DNA of 64,000 bases, from positions 57,676 through 121,675 of the forward strand of contig NZ_FNHI01000021.1 of NCBI RefSeq assembly GCF_900103455.1, in the 5' to 3' direction. Origin of the DNA: Streptomyces wuyuanensis. Lineage in GTDB: Bacteria; Actinomycetota; Actinomycetes; Streptomycetales; Streptomycetaceae. Shown here piece by piece: positions 23,756 to 32,351 of the stretch (the stretch's first letter is position 1; each line of letters opens with the position of its first letter). The notes under the pieces are model-generated. The model searched no databases. It saw only the letters and a program-made list of their open reading frames with translations, and was not told where the DNA came from. The position numbers were made by a program, and so were the translations under genes.

Positions 23756-24946
23756 TCAGCCCCTCCGCAGCACCGTCACCACCGCGGCCCCGCCCAGCCC
23801 GATGTTGTGCGCGAGCCCCGTGCGCGCGCCGTGGACCTGGCGCGGCCCCGCCTCGCCGCGCAGCTGCCAGGTGAGTTCCGCGACCTGGGCGAGGCCGGTC
23901 GCGCCCAGGGGGTGGCCCTTGGAGATGAGGCCGCCCGAGGGGTTGACCACCCAGCGGCCGCCGTACGTCGTCGCCCCGGACTCGACGAGCTTTCCGGACT
24001 CCCCGTCCGGGCACATGCCGAGCGCCTCGTACGTCAGCAACTCGTTGATCGAGAAGCAGTCGTGCAGTTCGACGACATCGACGTCCTCGATGCCGAGTCC
24101 GGACGCCTCGAAGGCCCCCCGGGCCGCGGCCCGGGACACGGGCGTGCCGACGACGTCGACGCAGGAGCCCGTGGCGAAGGAGTCCGCGGTGTCGGTGGCC
24201 ATCGCCTGCCCGGCGATTTCGACGGCCTTGCCGTGGAGGCCGTGTTCGACGACGAACCGCTCGGAGACGACGACGGCCGCTGCGGCCCCGTCGGAGGTGG
24301 GCGAGCACTGGAGGCGGGTGAGCGGAGGATGGACCGGCTTGTCGGCGAGGATCTCGTCCACCTCGTACACCTCGCGGAACTGGGCGTACGGGTTGGCCGC
24401 CGAGTGCCGGTGGTTCTTGGCGGCGACCGCGGCGAGCTGCCGCTCGGTGGTGCCGTGGCGCTCCATGTGCTCGCGGGCCGCGTTGCCGAAGATCTGGGCG
24501 GTGGGCGGTGTCCGCTCGAAGCCGTGGGCGGCGGCCATGATCCCGTAGTGCCGGGCCACGGGTGAAGTGGCGAAGTCCCCGCCGTCCGCACCCCCGCCGA
24601 GCGCTCCCTTCTTCATCTGCTCGAAGCCCAGCGCCAGTACGCAGTCGCTCAGCCCGCCCGCGACGAACTGCCGTGCCAGCATCAGGGCGGTGGAGCCGGT
24701 GGCGCAGTTGTTGCTGACGTTGTAGACGGGGACGCCGGTGAGGCCGAGCTCGTACACGGCGCGCTGTCCGGCCGTGGAGGGCTGGAAGCAGTACCCCACC
24801 GGGATCTGCTGGACGAGCTCGTACGGGATGCCGGCGTCGGCGAGGGCCGCGGTGGCGGCCTCCTTCGCCATGTCCGGGTACCGCCAGTCCTTCGACTCGG
24901 GCTTCTCGAACTTCGTCATGCCGACGCCGACGATGTAGCTCTTCAC
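23756..24946 (-). CDS. SCP-x/lipid-transfer-protein-type thiolase
   Basis: 396 residues from GTG 24946, with AAGGAG nine bases upstream. Thiolase-like fold with the nucleophile region NVSNNCATGSTALMLARQ, and late motifs DCFSINELLTYEALG, GGLISKGHPLGATG and NIGLGGAAVVTVL. This is the SCP-x/Ltp branch (mycobacterial Ltp1, Ltp2) rather than a classical acetyl-CoA acetyltransferase; members cleave branched or sterol acyl-CoA by thiolysis or retro-aldol reaction, often with a DUF35 partner, which is not seen here. It follows the fused acyl-CoA dehydrogenase on the same strand (157-base gap) and is probably co-transcribed under the KstR-type box at 27336. Confidence 0.9.
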   Translation of the reverse strand: MKSYIVGVGMTKFEKPESKDWRYPDMAKEAATAALADAGIPYELVQQIPVGYCFQPSTAGQRAVYELGLTGVPVYNVSNNCATGSTALMLARQFVAGGLSDCVLALGFEQMKKGALGGGADGGDFATSPVARHYGIMAAAHGFERTPPTAQIFGNAAREHMERHGTTERQLAAVAAKNHRHSAANPYAQFREVYEVDEILADKPVHPPLTRLQCSPTSDGAAAAVVVSERFVVEHGLHGKAVEIAGQAMATDTADSFATGSCVDVVGTPVSRAAARGAFEASGLGIEDVDVVELHDCFSINELLTYEALGMCPDGESGKLVESGATTYGGRWVVNPSGGLISKGHPLGATGLAQVAELTWQLRGEAGPRQVHGARTGLAHNIGLGGAAVVTVLRRG

Positions 24947-25040
24947 CGGGAGGACTCCTTCGGTCTCGGGGCGATCAGGGGCGGGGCGATCAAAGGCAGG
25001 ACGACCACGGGCGGGGAGCTCGAGGGGGCGGTCGGGGGCG

Positions 25041-25118
25041 GGGCGACAGTCCCCGGGCTGTCGGTCCCCGGCCTGTCAGTCCCGGCCTGTCAGTCCCGGG
25101 CTGTCAGTCCCGGGGCAG
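25041..25118. repeat. about five tandem copies of a 14-16-base unit at the end of the acyl-CoA dehydrogenase gene
   Basis: CTGTCAGTCCCGGGC-like units run from about 25044 to 25118. The acyl-CoA dehydrogenase stop (25104-25106) lies inside the array, so copy-number changes could alter the C-terminus. Because each unit is partly self-complementary (CCCGGG), it may also fold. Confidence 0.75.
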
Positions 25119-27323
25119 TCCGAGCAGGCGCTCGGCGACGACGTTGAGCTGGACCTGCGTGGTGCCGCCGGCGATCGTCAGACAGCGGGACATCAGCACT
25201 TCGTGCACGGCCCGTTCGCCCGGCCCCTCGCGTACCGCGCCCTCCGGGCCGAGCAGTTCGAGAGCCAGTTCGGCGACCTTCTGCCGGTGCACGGTCTGGA
25301 CGAGTTTGCGCACCGAAGCGCCCGGCCCCGGCTCCATGCCGTCGACCTGCAGGAGCGTGGTCCGCAGCCAGATGCAGCCGAGCGCGTGGGCCTCGGCGGC
25401 AAGGGCGCCGATCCGGGCGCGGCAGGCGTCGTCGAGGCCGGGGCTCAGCGCGATCAGCTCCTCGAGACCCGTGCCGAAGGTCAACTGGTCCGCCATGTGG
25501 ACGCGTTCGTTGCCGAGGGTGTTGCGGGCGACGCGCCAGCCGTCGTTCACCTCGCCGACGACGGCGTCGGCGGGCAGCACAGCGCCGTCGAACCAGACCT
25601 CGTTGAACAGCGCCTCGCCGGTGATCTCCCGCAGCGGCCTGATGTCGATGCCGGCGGTGGCCTTCATGTCGACGAGGAAGTACGTGAGGCCCTTGTGCCT
25701 CGGCGCCTCGGGGTCGGTACGGGCGAGGAGGATGCCGTGGTCGGCGCTCCGCGCGGCGCTGGTCCACACCTTCTGGCCGGTGATCCGCCACCGGCCGTCG
25801 GGCAGGCGCTCGGCGCGGGTGCGCAGGCTCGCCAGGTCGGAGCCGGCGGCGGGCTCGCTGAAGAGCTGGCACCAGCGGAGCTCGCCGCGCAGGGTCGGCA
25901 GCACATAGCGGGCCCGCTGCTCGTCGGTGCCGTGGGCGATGAGGGACGGCACCACCCAGGTGGCGATGCCCAGGTCCCCGATGCCGACGCCGGCGGCCCG
26001 CAGCTCCTCCTGGACGGCGAGTTGCCGCAGCGGGCCGGCGCCGAGGCCGTACGGGGGCGGGAGGTACGGAGCGGCGTGGCCGTTGGCGGCGAGTACGCGA
26101 CGGGCGTCGGGCGGGTCCAGCCCTCGGGCGGGGGCGATGGCCTCCCGGGCCTGCGCCTTGAACGGCTCGGCCTCCGGCGGGAGTTCGACACGCAGGTCGC
26201 GGCGCGCGCCGTCGGCGGCGAGCCGTACCGCGCGCAGCCGGTGTGCGTCGCCCGGCCCGAGGAGCTGCCGGGCGACGAGGGCTCGGCGCAGATGGATGTG
26301 GGCGTCGTGTTCCCAGGTGAACCCGATGCCTCCGAGGATCTGAATGCAGTCCTTGGCACAGCTGTACGCGGCGTCGAGGGCGGTCGCCGCGGCGAGCGCG
26401 GCGGCGAGGCCGGCTCCGGCGCTTGCGCCGGAGCCTCCGCGGGGGCTCACCTCGGGCCCTCCGCCGGCGCCTCGCTCGGCGGCGCGGGCGGCGTCCCAGG
26501 TGAGGGCACGGGCCTGCTCCACGCGGACGAGCATGTCCGCACACAGGTGCTTGACGGCCTGGAAGCGCCCGATGGGCCGCCCGAACTGCTCGCGGACCTT
26601 CGCGTACTCGGTGGCGGTGTGCAGCGCCCACCCGGCCGTGCCGCAGGCCTCGGCGGCGAAGAGCACGGCCGCGAGGTCCGCCACGAGCCCGGGTGGGGCG
26701 TCGAGGACGCGGTCCGCGGGGACGGTGACCCCGTGCGCGGTGACCTCGGCGGTGGGCCGGGTCGGGTCGGCGCTCTCCTGTGCGCGTACGGCGAGGTCCC
26801 CGGCGTCCACGGCGAGCAGGACCGGGCCGGGGCCCGCGGCGAGGACGAGCAGATCGGCCTCGGCACCGCCGAGCACCGGCGGCGCGGTGCCGTCGAGGAG
26901 GCGGTCTCCCCCGGCGGCGGCCGACGCGGTGAGGCCACCGGCGCCGAGCGCCACGGCGCCGATGCGGCGGCCGTCGGCGAGCGCGGCCGCCAGGTCCGGA
27001 CGTCCCGCGCGTTCCAGTACGGCGGAGGCGAGCACGTTCGGCAGGTACGGACCCGGCAGCGCGGCCCGGCCGGCCTCCTCCAGGACGACCGCGATATCGA
27101 GCAGCGTGCCGCCCCCGCCGCCGCACTCCTCCGGCAGATGCACGCCGTGTAGGCCCTGTTCCGCGGCACCGTCCCAGTAGCCGGGCCTGCCCCCGTCCGC
27201 GGACCCGGGCGCGTCGAGCAGCTTGCGCACGGCCTCCGGCGGTACGGCGCGCGCGAGCAGTCGGCGCACGGAGTCCGCCAGGGCACGCTGTTCGTGAGTG
27301 ATCGCGATGCTTCCGCTCCCCAT
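25104..27323 (-). CDS. fused two-domain acyl-CoA dehydrogenase (FadE34-like)
   Basis: 739 residues from ATG 27323. An upstream ATG at 27350 lies beyond the KstR-type box at 27336-27349, so the downstream start is chosen. Two acyl-CoA dehydrogenase modules are fused: residues about 1-370 (ITHEQRALADSVRRLL; VREQFGRPIGRFQAVKHLCADM; QILGGIGFTWEHDAHIHLRR) and about 380-739 (LGIATWVVPSLIAHGTDEQRARYV; CQLFSEPAAGSDLASLRTRA; TIAGGTTQVQLNVVAERLLG). In mycobacteria sterol-CoA dehydrogenases are heterotetramers of two half-site chains, except FadE34, which is such a fusion and is encoded next to kstR. A FadE34-type role on 3-oxo-sterol side-chain CoA esters is inferred. Confidence 0.9.
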   Translation of the reverse strand: MGSGSIAITHEQRALADSVRRLLARAVPPEAVRKLLDAPGSADGGRPGYWDGAAEQGLHGVHLPEECGGGGGTLLDIAVVLEEAGRAALPGPYLPNVLASAVLERAGRPDLAAALADGRRIGAVALGAGGLTASAAAGGDRLLDGTAPPVLGGAEADLLVLAAGPGPVLLAVDAGDLAVRAQESADPTRPTAEVTAHGVTVPADRVLDAPPGLVADLAAVLFAAEACGTAGWALHTATEYAKVREQFGRPIGRFQAVKHLCADMLVRVEQARALTWDAARAAERGAGGGPEVSPRGGSGASAGAGLAAALAAATALDAAYSCAKDCIQILGGIGFTWEHDAHIHLRRALVARQLLGPGDAHRLRAVRLAADGARRDLRVELPPEAEPFKAQAREAIAPARGLDPPDARRVLAANGHAAPYLPPPYGLGAGPLRQLAVQEELRAAGVGIGDLGIATWVVPSLIAHGTDEQRARYVLPTLRGELRWCQLFSEPAAGSDLASLRTRAERLPDGRWRITGQKVWTSAARSADHGILLARTDPEAPRHKGLTYFLVDMKATAGIDIRPLREITGEALFNEVWFDGAVLPADAVVGEVNDGWRVARNTLGNERVHMADQLTFGTGLEELIALSPGLDDACRARIGALAAEAHALGCIWLRTTLLQVDGMEPGPGASVRKLVQTVHRQKVAELALELLGPEGAVREGPGERAVHEVLMSRCLTIAGGTTQVQLNVVAERLLGLPRD

Positions 27324-27335
27324 GGAGCCGGAGAG

Positions 27336-27349
27336 TAGAACACGTTCCA
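27336..27349. promoter_or_regulatory. KstR-type operator upstream of fused acyl-CoA dehydrogenase
   Basis: TAGAACACGTTCCA matches TnnAACnnGTTnnA at every fixed position and lies 13 bases before the start codon at 27323 on the minus strand. Confidence 0.82.
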
Positions 27350-27350
27350 A

Positions 27351-27367
27351 TCTGACGGAAGGTCAGA
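27351..27367. promoter_or_regulatory. TCTGAC-N5-GTCAGA palindrome (unassigned regulator)
   Basis: TCTGACGGAAGGTCAGA, a perfect 6+6 palindrome, is adjacent to the KstR-type box, on its promoter-distal side. It belongs to the CTGACG-N3-CGTCAG class (one mismatch). Confidence 0.75.
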
Positions 27368-27858
27368 TGCGTGACCGAATCGGCGCGCGGCCGGAAGACG
27401 TCGCCTGTCCGTGAACCTGCCGAATTCCAGGTCGACCCTGCAGCGGCCCGATCGCCGAGGGCCGGTTGCCGCGAGCCCGGTCGGCGGGCTGTACTGGAAG
27501 CCGGCGTGACGTTGAGCAACCCGGCTGCGGCCGGCTTCGCTCGACACCCTGGACTTCACAGACGAACAGAGCCACCGGGCGTTCGGCTTCGAGCTCGTCG
27601 ACATCCCCGCCGGCGACCTGGCCGACCCGCGGTCAGGGCGGTGATCGCGCGGCCGGACTCATGAGCGACATCGCCGTCCATTGGCGAAGGCGCACCGGGC
27701 CGCGCGGCAGCGCGGACGCGCCCCGAGCGGGCGGGCCCGGAGCCGTCCCGGCCGGGCCCACGGGAGCGCCGGTGCCGCCGGTACGAGCGGCGCCACCGGC
27801 ACGGCGGCGGCCACCGATGCCGAGAGGGCCGGAGACGGCCGGAGCGGCCACGCGGGTT
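27368..27858. other. intergenic region with a possible gene remnant
   Basis: Nearly 500 bases without a supported gene. On the plus strand, 27516-27658 is open in one frame and reads like protein (LDTLDFTDEQSHRAFGFELV, then DIPAGDLADPR) but has no start codon and is preceded by a stop, so it may be the C-terminal scrap of a lost gene. The rest is Ala/Gly/Pro-rich noise in all frames. Promoter elements for the acyl-CoA dehydrogenase gene lie at the left edge. Confidence 0.45.
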
Positions 27859-28140
27859 TCAGACGGGGAACGAGAACGCCCGGCCGCCGCCCTCCTTGAC
27901 CGCCTCCACCGCCGCCTGGTGCACGGCCCGGCCGGCGTCCTCGTCGTCGGCCGGCACGGGGCTGCCCTGCACGGCGTACCAGTCGGTCGCCCCCGTGTGC
28001 TGCACGGTCACCTGGGCCAGGCCGTCGATCCATGTCGTGTGCACGGTCACGTCCCCCGTGATGGGGCCACCCTCCGTGGTCATGACCCCGCCGGTGCCGG
28101 CGATGATCCCCTGAGTGGTCCACGTCGCCCAGGTGTCCAT
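27859..28140 (-). CDS. small conserved hypothetical protein (93 aa)
   Basis: 93 residues from ATG 28140, with GGAGGCG just upstream. No signal peptide or membrane segment. The sequence alternates short beta strands (GPITGDVTVHTTWIDGLAQV, TVQHTGATDWYAVQ) and ends with a helix (GRAVHQAAVEAVKEGG) and AFSFPV, a compact alpha/beta layout. It looks like one of the small Streptomyces-specific proteins with no assigned role. It lies 122 bases downstream of the permease gene on the same strand and may share its transcript. Confidence 0.7.
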   Translation of the reverse strand: MDTWATWTTQGIIAGTGGVMTTEGGPITGDVTVHTTWIDGLAQVTVQHTGATDWYAVQGSPVPADDEDAGRAVHQAAVEAVKEGGGRAFSFPV

Positions 28141-28262
28141 GGCGCCTCCGCAGCAGTCGTCGTCCCGGGCGGTCGCCGGGCAGCTCTCGTGCGTCTGTCC
28201 ATCGTGTCCCCAATCCGGCCGGAGCACCCGTCGGCGCCCGGTGGCCATGTGCCGGGCCCCGT

Positions 28263-29411
28263 TCAGCCGGCCGGGGCGCCGCCCATGGTGCGGAGCATCG
28301 CCCGCCCTCCGGTACGGAGGAAGCGCACCACGAACGCCGCCGCGAGCAGCAGGAAGACGATGTTGAGCCACGTCGTGTAGTCCCAGGAGACCCCTTCGTC
28401 GGGGACCCTCGCGGACGCCCGGTCGGGGATGATCCCGAGGGCGCCGAAGACGAACTCCACGGAATAGGCGGCGGCGACGATCGCGGCGTAGAAGGTGCCC
28501 AGGATGAACGCGGCCGTCCGCACCCCGTAGTACTTCCGGTAGATGTTCAGGATCGGCACGATCAGCAGGTCCGCGAAGATGAAGGCGATCACGCCGCCGA
28601 AGCTGATGCCGCCCTGCCACAGGACCACGGCGAGCGGCACGTTTCCGACCGAGCAGACGAACGACGCGATGGCGACGACGGGCCCGACGAGCGGGCCCCA
28701 GAGCTTCGCGAGCAGCGGATGCTCCTCGAAGAACAGCGCGCTCCAGAACGCGTCCGGCACCCACGCGGCGACGGCTCCCGCGATGAGCAGGCCCAGCACG
28801 AGGTCGCGCAGGATCGCGGCCCACTCCATGACGAACACGTGCGACGTGGCGGTGAAGCCCGCCGGGGACAGCAGGCGCTCCCGGAAGGATCCGTCGCCCT
28901 GGATGGACATGTCCATCGCCGCATGCCCCTCCATCGAGCCGGACAGCCCGCGCTCCGCCTGCGCCCTCGCCTCGCGCACCAGCCGCTCACTCAGGAACAG
29001 CCGGAAAAGCACGGCCAGCACCACGATCATGACCGGCCCGCCCACGAACTCGGCCGCTGTGAACTGCCAGCCCAGGAGCAGCGCCAGGATCACGCCGAGC
29101 TCCACGACGAGGTTGGTCGAGGCGATCTCGAAGGCCATGGCGGCGGTGAAGTTCGCACCCTTGCGGAACAGCGACCGCGCCAGCGCGACGGCGGCGTACG
29201 AGCACGACGACGAGGCCACGCCGAGTCCGGCCGCCACCGACAGGCTGCGGGGGCCGTCGTCGCCCAGCAGCGACACCACGGTGGCCCTCCGGACGACCGC
29301 CTGCACGACGGCGGACAGCGCGAAGCCCAGGATCAGGGCCCACAGGATCTCCCAGGCCATGGATCCGGCGAGGGACAGGGCGTGCAGTACGGCGCGGAGC
29401 GCGGCATCCAT
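28263..29411 (-). CDS. predicted permease (YraQ/UPF0718, SO_0444-type)
   Basis: 382 residues from ATG 29411. Eight to ten membrane segments and the family hallmarks GVASSSCSYAAVALARSLFRKGANF and FVCSVGNVPLAVVLWQGGISFGG, two inverted repeat halves each carrying a conserved Cys. The family includes ArsP-like efflux permeases and the SO_0444 copper/zinc efflux group; the paired cysteines suggest metal, metalloid or organo-metal export, but the substrate is unknown. No ArsR-type regulator is adjacent. The start overlaps nothing; the divergent methyltransferase begins 170 bases away. Confidence 0.85.
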   Translation of the reverse strand: MDAALRAVLHALSLAGSMAWEILWALILGFALSAVVQAVVRRATVVSLLGDDGPRSLSVAAGLGVASSSCSYAAVALARSLFRKGANFTAAMAFEIASTNLVVELGVILALLLGWQFTAAEFVGGPVMIVVLAVLFRLFLSERLVREARAQAERGLSGSMEGHAAMDMSIQGDGSFRERLLSPAGFTATSHVFVMEWAAILRDLVLGLLIAGAVAAWVPDAFWSALFFEEHPLLAKLWGPLVGPVVAIASFVCSVGNVPLAVVLWQGGISFGGVIAFIFADLLIVPILNIYRKYYGVRTAAFILGTFYAAIVAAAYSVEFVFGALGIIPDRASARVPDEGVSWDYTTWLNIVFLLLAAAFVVRFLRTGGRAMLRTMGGAPAG

Positions 29412-29582
29412 GCGGGTCAGCCTGGCGGTACGGGCGGTCGGTGCGGCGCGCTGACACGTCGGCGGGGCGCGCCCCCGCCCGGATGGCGGCCCGCCCGGGC
29501 CCCCTACGATGTGACCGCCGAGTAGCCCCGTGCCGCCCGCCCCGTCCTGCCCGCCCGCCCCGCCACGTCGCCGGAGGAACCC

Positions 29583-30236
29583 ATGGCCCCCGCCGCACCC
29601 AAGCCGGAGACCCTCGCCGCGTTCGAGGCCGCCAAGGGCTTCATGCCCGCCGGGGAGGGCCTCGCCCTGTACGCGGCCGCCGTGGCGGCAGGGGAGCTCG
29701 GGCTGCCGCTGCTGGAGGTCGGGACGTACTGCGGGCGGTCGACGATCCTGCTCGCGGACGCCGCCCGCGAGGCGGGCACCGTCGCGGTCACCGTCGACCA
29801 CCACCGGGGCAGCGAGGAGCAGCAGCCGGGCTGGGACTACCACGACCCGGGGCTGGTGGATCCCGAGGTGGGGCGGATGGACACGCTCCCCGCCTTCCGC
29901 CGCACCCTGTACGCGGCCGGGCTGGAGGACCACGTGATCGCCGTCGTGGGGCGGTCGCCGCAGGTGGCGAAGGTGTGGGGCCGCGAGGTGGGCCTGGTCT
30001 TCATCGACGGCGGGCACACCGACGAGCACGCCACGAACGACTACGAGGGCTGGGCGCCGCACGTGGCCGAGGGCGGTCTGCTGGTCGTCCACGACGTGTT
30101 CCCGGACCCGGTGGACGAGTGGACGGGCCAGGCGCCCTACCGGATCTACCGCAGGGCGCTCGCCTCCGGCGCCTTTACCGAGGTCTCGGCCACCGGCTCG
30201 CTGCGCGTGCTGCGGCGCACGAGTCCCGGAATCTGA
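29583..30236 (+). CDS. class I SAM-dependent methyltransferase (Methyltransf_24-like)
   Basis: 217 residues from ATG 29583, with GGAGG seven bases upstream. SAM-binding motif I is LPLLEVGTYCGRSTILLADAA; the acidic end of strand 2 is TVDHHRGSEEQQ; strand 4 carries LVFIDGGHTDEHATNDYEGW. This HxxDHHRG / IDGGH arrangement is the Methyltransf_24 (catechol-O-methyltransferase-like) pattern. The substrate cannot be told from sequence. It precedes the amidase gene by 33 bases on the same strand and may be co-transcribed. Confidence 0.85.
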   Translation: MAPAAPKPETLAAFEAAKGFMPAGEGLALYAAAVAAGELGLPLLEVGTYCGRSTILLADAAREAGTVAVTVDHHRGSEEQQPGWDYHDPGLVDPEVGRMDTLPAFRRTLYAAGLEDHVIAVVGRSPQVAKVWGREVGLVFIDGGHTDEHATNDYEGWAPHVAEGGLLVVHDVFPDPVDEWTGQAPYRIYRRALASGAFTEVSATGSLRVLRRTSPGI

Positions 30237-30269
30237 GGTACCGCACCCGTCATCCCCTAGCATCGCGAC

Positions 30270-31241
30270 GTGCCGTACGACCTGAACCAGCCGCCATCCG
30301 GCCAGCACCGGCCCCGCCGTCTCCCGCCCCTGGCCCGGGGCGGGGCGTTCCTCACGATCGCCGCGCTGACGGCGGTGACGCTCTCCGGGTGCGGCGGTTC
30401 GAGCGGCCCCGGCGCCGCGCCCGTACCCGGCGGGCCGGAGGCGACCGGCGCCACGGCGTCCGCGGCTCCGTCCGCTTCCGCCTCCACGGCCGGCGGCCCC
30501 GGGACGCCCGGAGAGTCGGGCACTCCGGGGACGCCGTCGGACGCCAAGCCCTCCACTCCCGCCAGTGGCCCGCTCGCCGGGAAGGTCGTCGTGATCGACC
30601 CGGGTCACAACCCGGGAAACTTCCGGCACGCCCGCGAGATCAACCAGCTCGTGGACATCGGGACGAACCGCAAGGAATGCGATACGACGGGCACGTCCAC
30701 CAACGACGGTTACACCGAGGCCGCATTCACCCTCGATGTTTCACACCGTCTTCGCACACTGCTGGAGAAGCAGGGCGCAACGGTGCGATTCACCCAGGAC
30801 GACGACCGGCCGTTCGGTCCCTGCGTGGACGAGCGGGCCCGGATCGGCAACAAGGCCGCCGCCGACGCCGTGGTCTCGATCCACGCCGACGGGTCGGGCA
30901 GCGGCAACCGCGGCTTCCATGTGATCCACCCCGCCCTGGTCGAGCACGGCGCCGCCGACACCACGGAAATCGTCGGCCCGTCCCGGGAACTGGCCGAGCG
31001 CATCGCCGGGAAATTCGTGCGCGCCACGGGCAGCGCACCCTCCAACTACGTGGGCGGCGGCACCGGGTTGAACGAGCGCGGGGACCTCGGGGGACTGAAT
31101 CTGTCGACCGTTCCCAAAGTGTTCATCGAATGCGGGAACATGCGTGACGCGAAGGACGCGGCCCTGCTGACGAGTTCGCAGTGGCGTCAGAAGGCGGCGC
31201 AGGGGATCGCCGAAGGCATCGGCAGCTACCTGCTGGGGTAG
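30270..31241 (+). CDS. N-acetylmuramoyl-L-alanine amidase (Amidase_3), lipoprotein
   Basis: 323 residues from GTG 30270. An N-terminal signal with lipobox VTLSGC (C41) and a 55-residue Ser/Thr/Pro/Ala spacer precede a zinc amidase domain (103-323). Zinc ligands are H113 in VVVIDPGHNPGN, E150 in GYTEAAFTLDV and H205 in VVSIHADGSG; the catalytic Glu lies in VFIECGNMRD. The enzyme cleaves the MurNAc-L-Ala bond of peptidoglycan from the outer face of the membrane. Length and layout are those of mycobacterial Rv3717/Ami1-type enzymes with an added lipid anchor. Confidence 0.92.
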   Translation: MPYDLNQPPSGQHRPRRLPPLARGGAFLTIAALTAVTLSGCGGSSGPGAAPVPGGPEATGATASAAPSASASTAGGPGTPGESGTPGTPSDAKPSTPASGPLAGKVVVIDPGHNPGNFRHAREINQLVDIGTNRKECDTTGTSTNDGYTEAAFTLDVSHRLRTLLEKQGATVRFTQDDDRPFGPCVDERARIGNKAAADAVVSIHADGSGSGNRGFHVIHPALVEHGAADTTEIVGPSRELAERIAGKFVRATGSAPSNYVGGGTGLNERGDLGGLNLSTVPKVFIECGNMRDAKDAALLTSSQWRQKAAQGIAEGIGSYLLG

Positions 31242-31433
31242 ACCGGGCATCGGACCTACCGGCCGGGGCGGACGGGACGGGCGATAGATTCGTCTCCGCC
31301 GGGGACGGGGGTCGCACACCGGCTTCCACCGGCACCCGTACGATGGGGCCACCCCCGAGCTTCCGCGCCGTGCACCGCCGACCGGCGGCACCGACGACCG
31401 CCACGACGAGACGCAACCGACTAAGGACTACAC

Positions 31434-32228
31434 GTGAACATCCGCTCCCTCACTCGAGGCGATGGCGTGGTGATCGGAGCAGCGGTGGTGCTGTTCATCG
31501 CCTCGTTCCTCGACTTCGTCAGCGTCGACTGCCCGCGCGGTATCGACTGCTCCTCGGCGGACCTGCCGAACGCCTGGGACTCGCTGGGCACGGTGATGTC
31601 CATCTACCTCGCCGGGATCATCGCCGCGGGACTGATCATCGTCGGCCGCGCCATGCCGGGGCGCAAGGTCCTCGGCCTGGACATCGCGCAGTTCGGCGTC
31701 GCCCTGAGCGTCTTCGCCCTCTGGACGATGTTCTGGACGATCATCGACATCACGGGCGACGCGGGCGCCGGCGCGATCCTCGGCCTGCTCGGCACCCTGC
31801 TGCTGGCCGCGGGCGCGATCGCCACTCCGCTCGTCCCCGCCCTCAAGGCCCCCCTGGTCGGCGCACCCAGGCCGCAGACCCCGCAGCCCTACGGCGCCCA
31901 GCCGCAGGGTGGTTACGGCTACCCCGGCGCCCAGCAGCAGCCCTACGGCGGCCAGCCGGGGCAGCAGCAGCCGTACGGTGGCCGGCAGCCCGGCCCCGCG
32001 CAGGGACAGCCGCAGGGCGGTCCGGCCCCGGAGTTCTCGCCGTTCTGGTTCGCGGTGCCGGTGGCCCGGCCGCTGTACGCGGAGGACGGCTCCCCGACGC
32101 CGATCGCCGAGCTGGCGCCCGGCACCTGGTACCTCGCGGTCGACCAGCGCGGCCCCGCCCTGGTGGCGCAGACGCAGGACGGCCGGCGCGGCGTCCTGCA
32201 GGACACCACGGGCATCCAGCGCGGCTGA
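31434..32228 (+). CDS. DUF5336-type membrane protein with QPYGG-rich linker
   Basis: 264 residues from GTG 31434, with AAGGAC upstream. Four membrane segments (about 11-30, 54-75, 86-105, 113-135) form the conserved core. A low-complexity linker of QPYG/QQQPYGG repeats (about 148-205) follows, then a small beta-rich C-terminal domain (WFAVPVARPLYAEDG, GTWYLAVDQRGPALVAQT) that resembles a short SH3-like or GYF-like fold. Streptomyces encode several such proteins with tyrosine-rich proline linkers; function is not established. It stands alone between the amidase and F420 oxidoreductase genes. Confidence 0.8.
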   Translation: MNIRSLTRGDGVVIGAAVVLFIASFLDFVSVDCPRGIDCSSADLPNAWDSLGTVMSIYLAGIIAAGLIIVGRAMPGRKVLGLDIAQFGVALSVFALWTMFWTIIDITGDAGAGAILGLLGTLLLAAGAIATPLVPALKAPLVGAPRPQTPQPYGAQPQGGYGYPGAQQQPYGGQPGQQQPYGGRQPGPAQGQPQGGPAPEFSPFWFAVPVARPLYAEDGSPTPIAELAPGTWYLAVDQRGPALVAQTQDGRRGVLQDTTGIQRG

Positions 32229-32311
32229 CCCCGTCCCGCCCGGCGCACAGCGCGGCCCCTCGCCCTTCCGGGCGGGGGGCCGTTGCCGTACAGTCGCCCG
32301 TACACAGCGAA

Positions 32312-32326
32312 CTGACGATGCGTCAG
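32312..32326. promoter_or_regulatory. CTGACG-N3-CGTCAG palindrome before the F420 oxidoreductase gene
   Basis: CTGACGATGCGTCAG is a perfect 6+6 palindrome 26 bases before ATG 32352. The following AAATGCC is also shared with the site before the aldehyde dehydrogenase gene (41422-41443). Confidence 0.8.
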
Positions 32327-32351
32327 AAATGCCCGGAGAGGGGCTGGGGTC

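Noticed and set aside
25041..25118. Possible CRISPR array from regularly repeated CTGTCAGTCCCGGG units
   Set aside because: Units are contiguous without spacers, degenerate and partly coding; no cas genes are present.
28263..30629. 788-codon minus-strand frame
   Set aside because: Only the permease part from ATG 29411 is real; the upstream portion is antisense to the methyltransferase and amidase genes.
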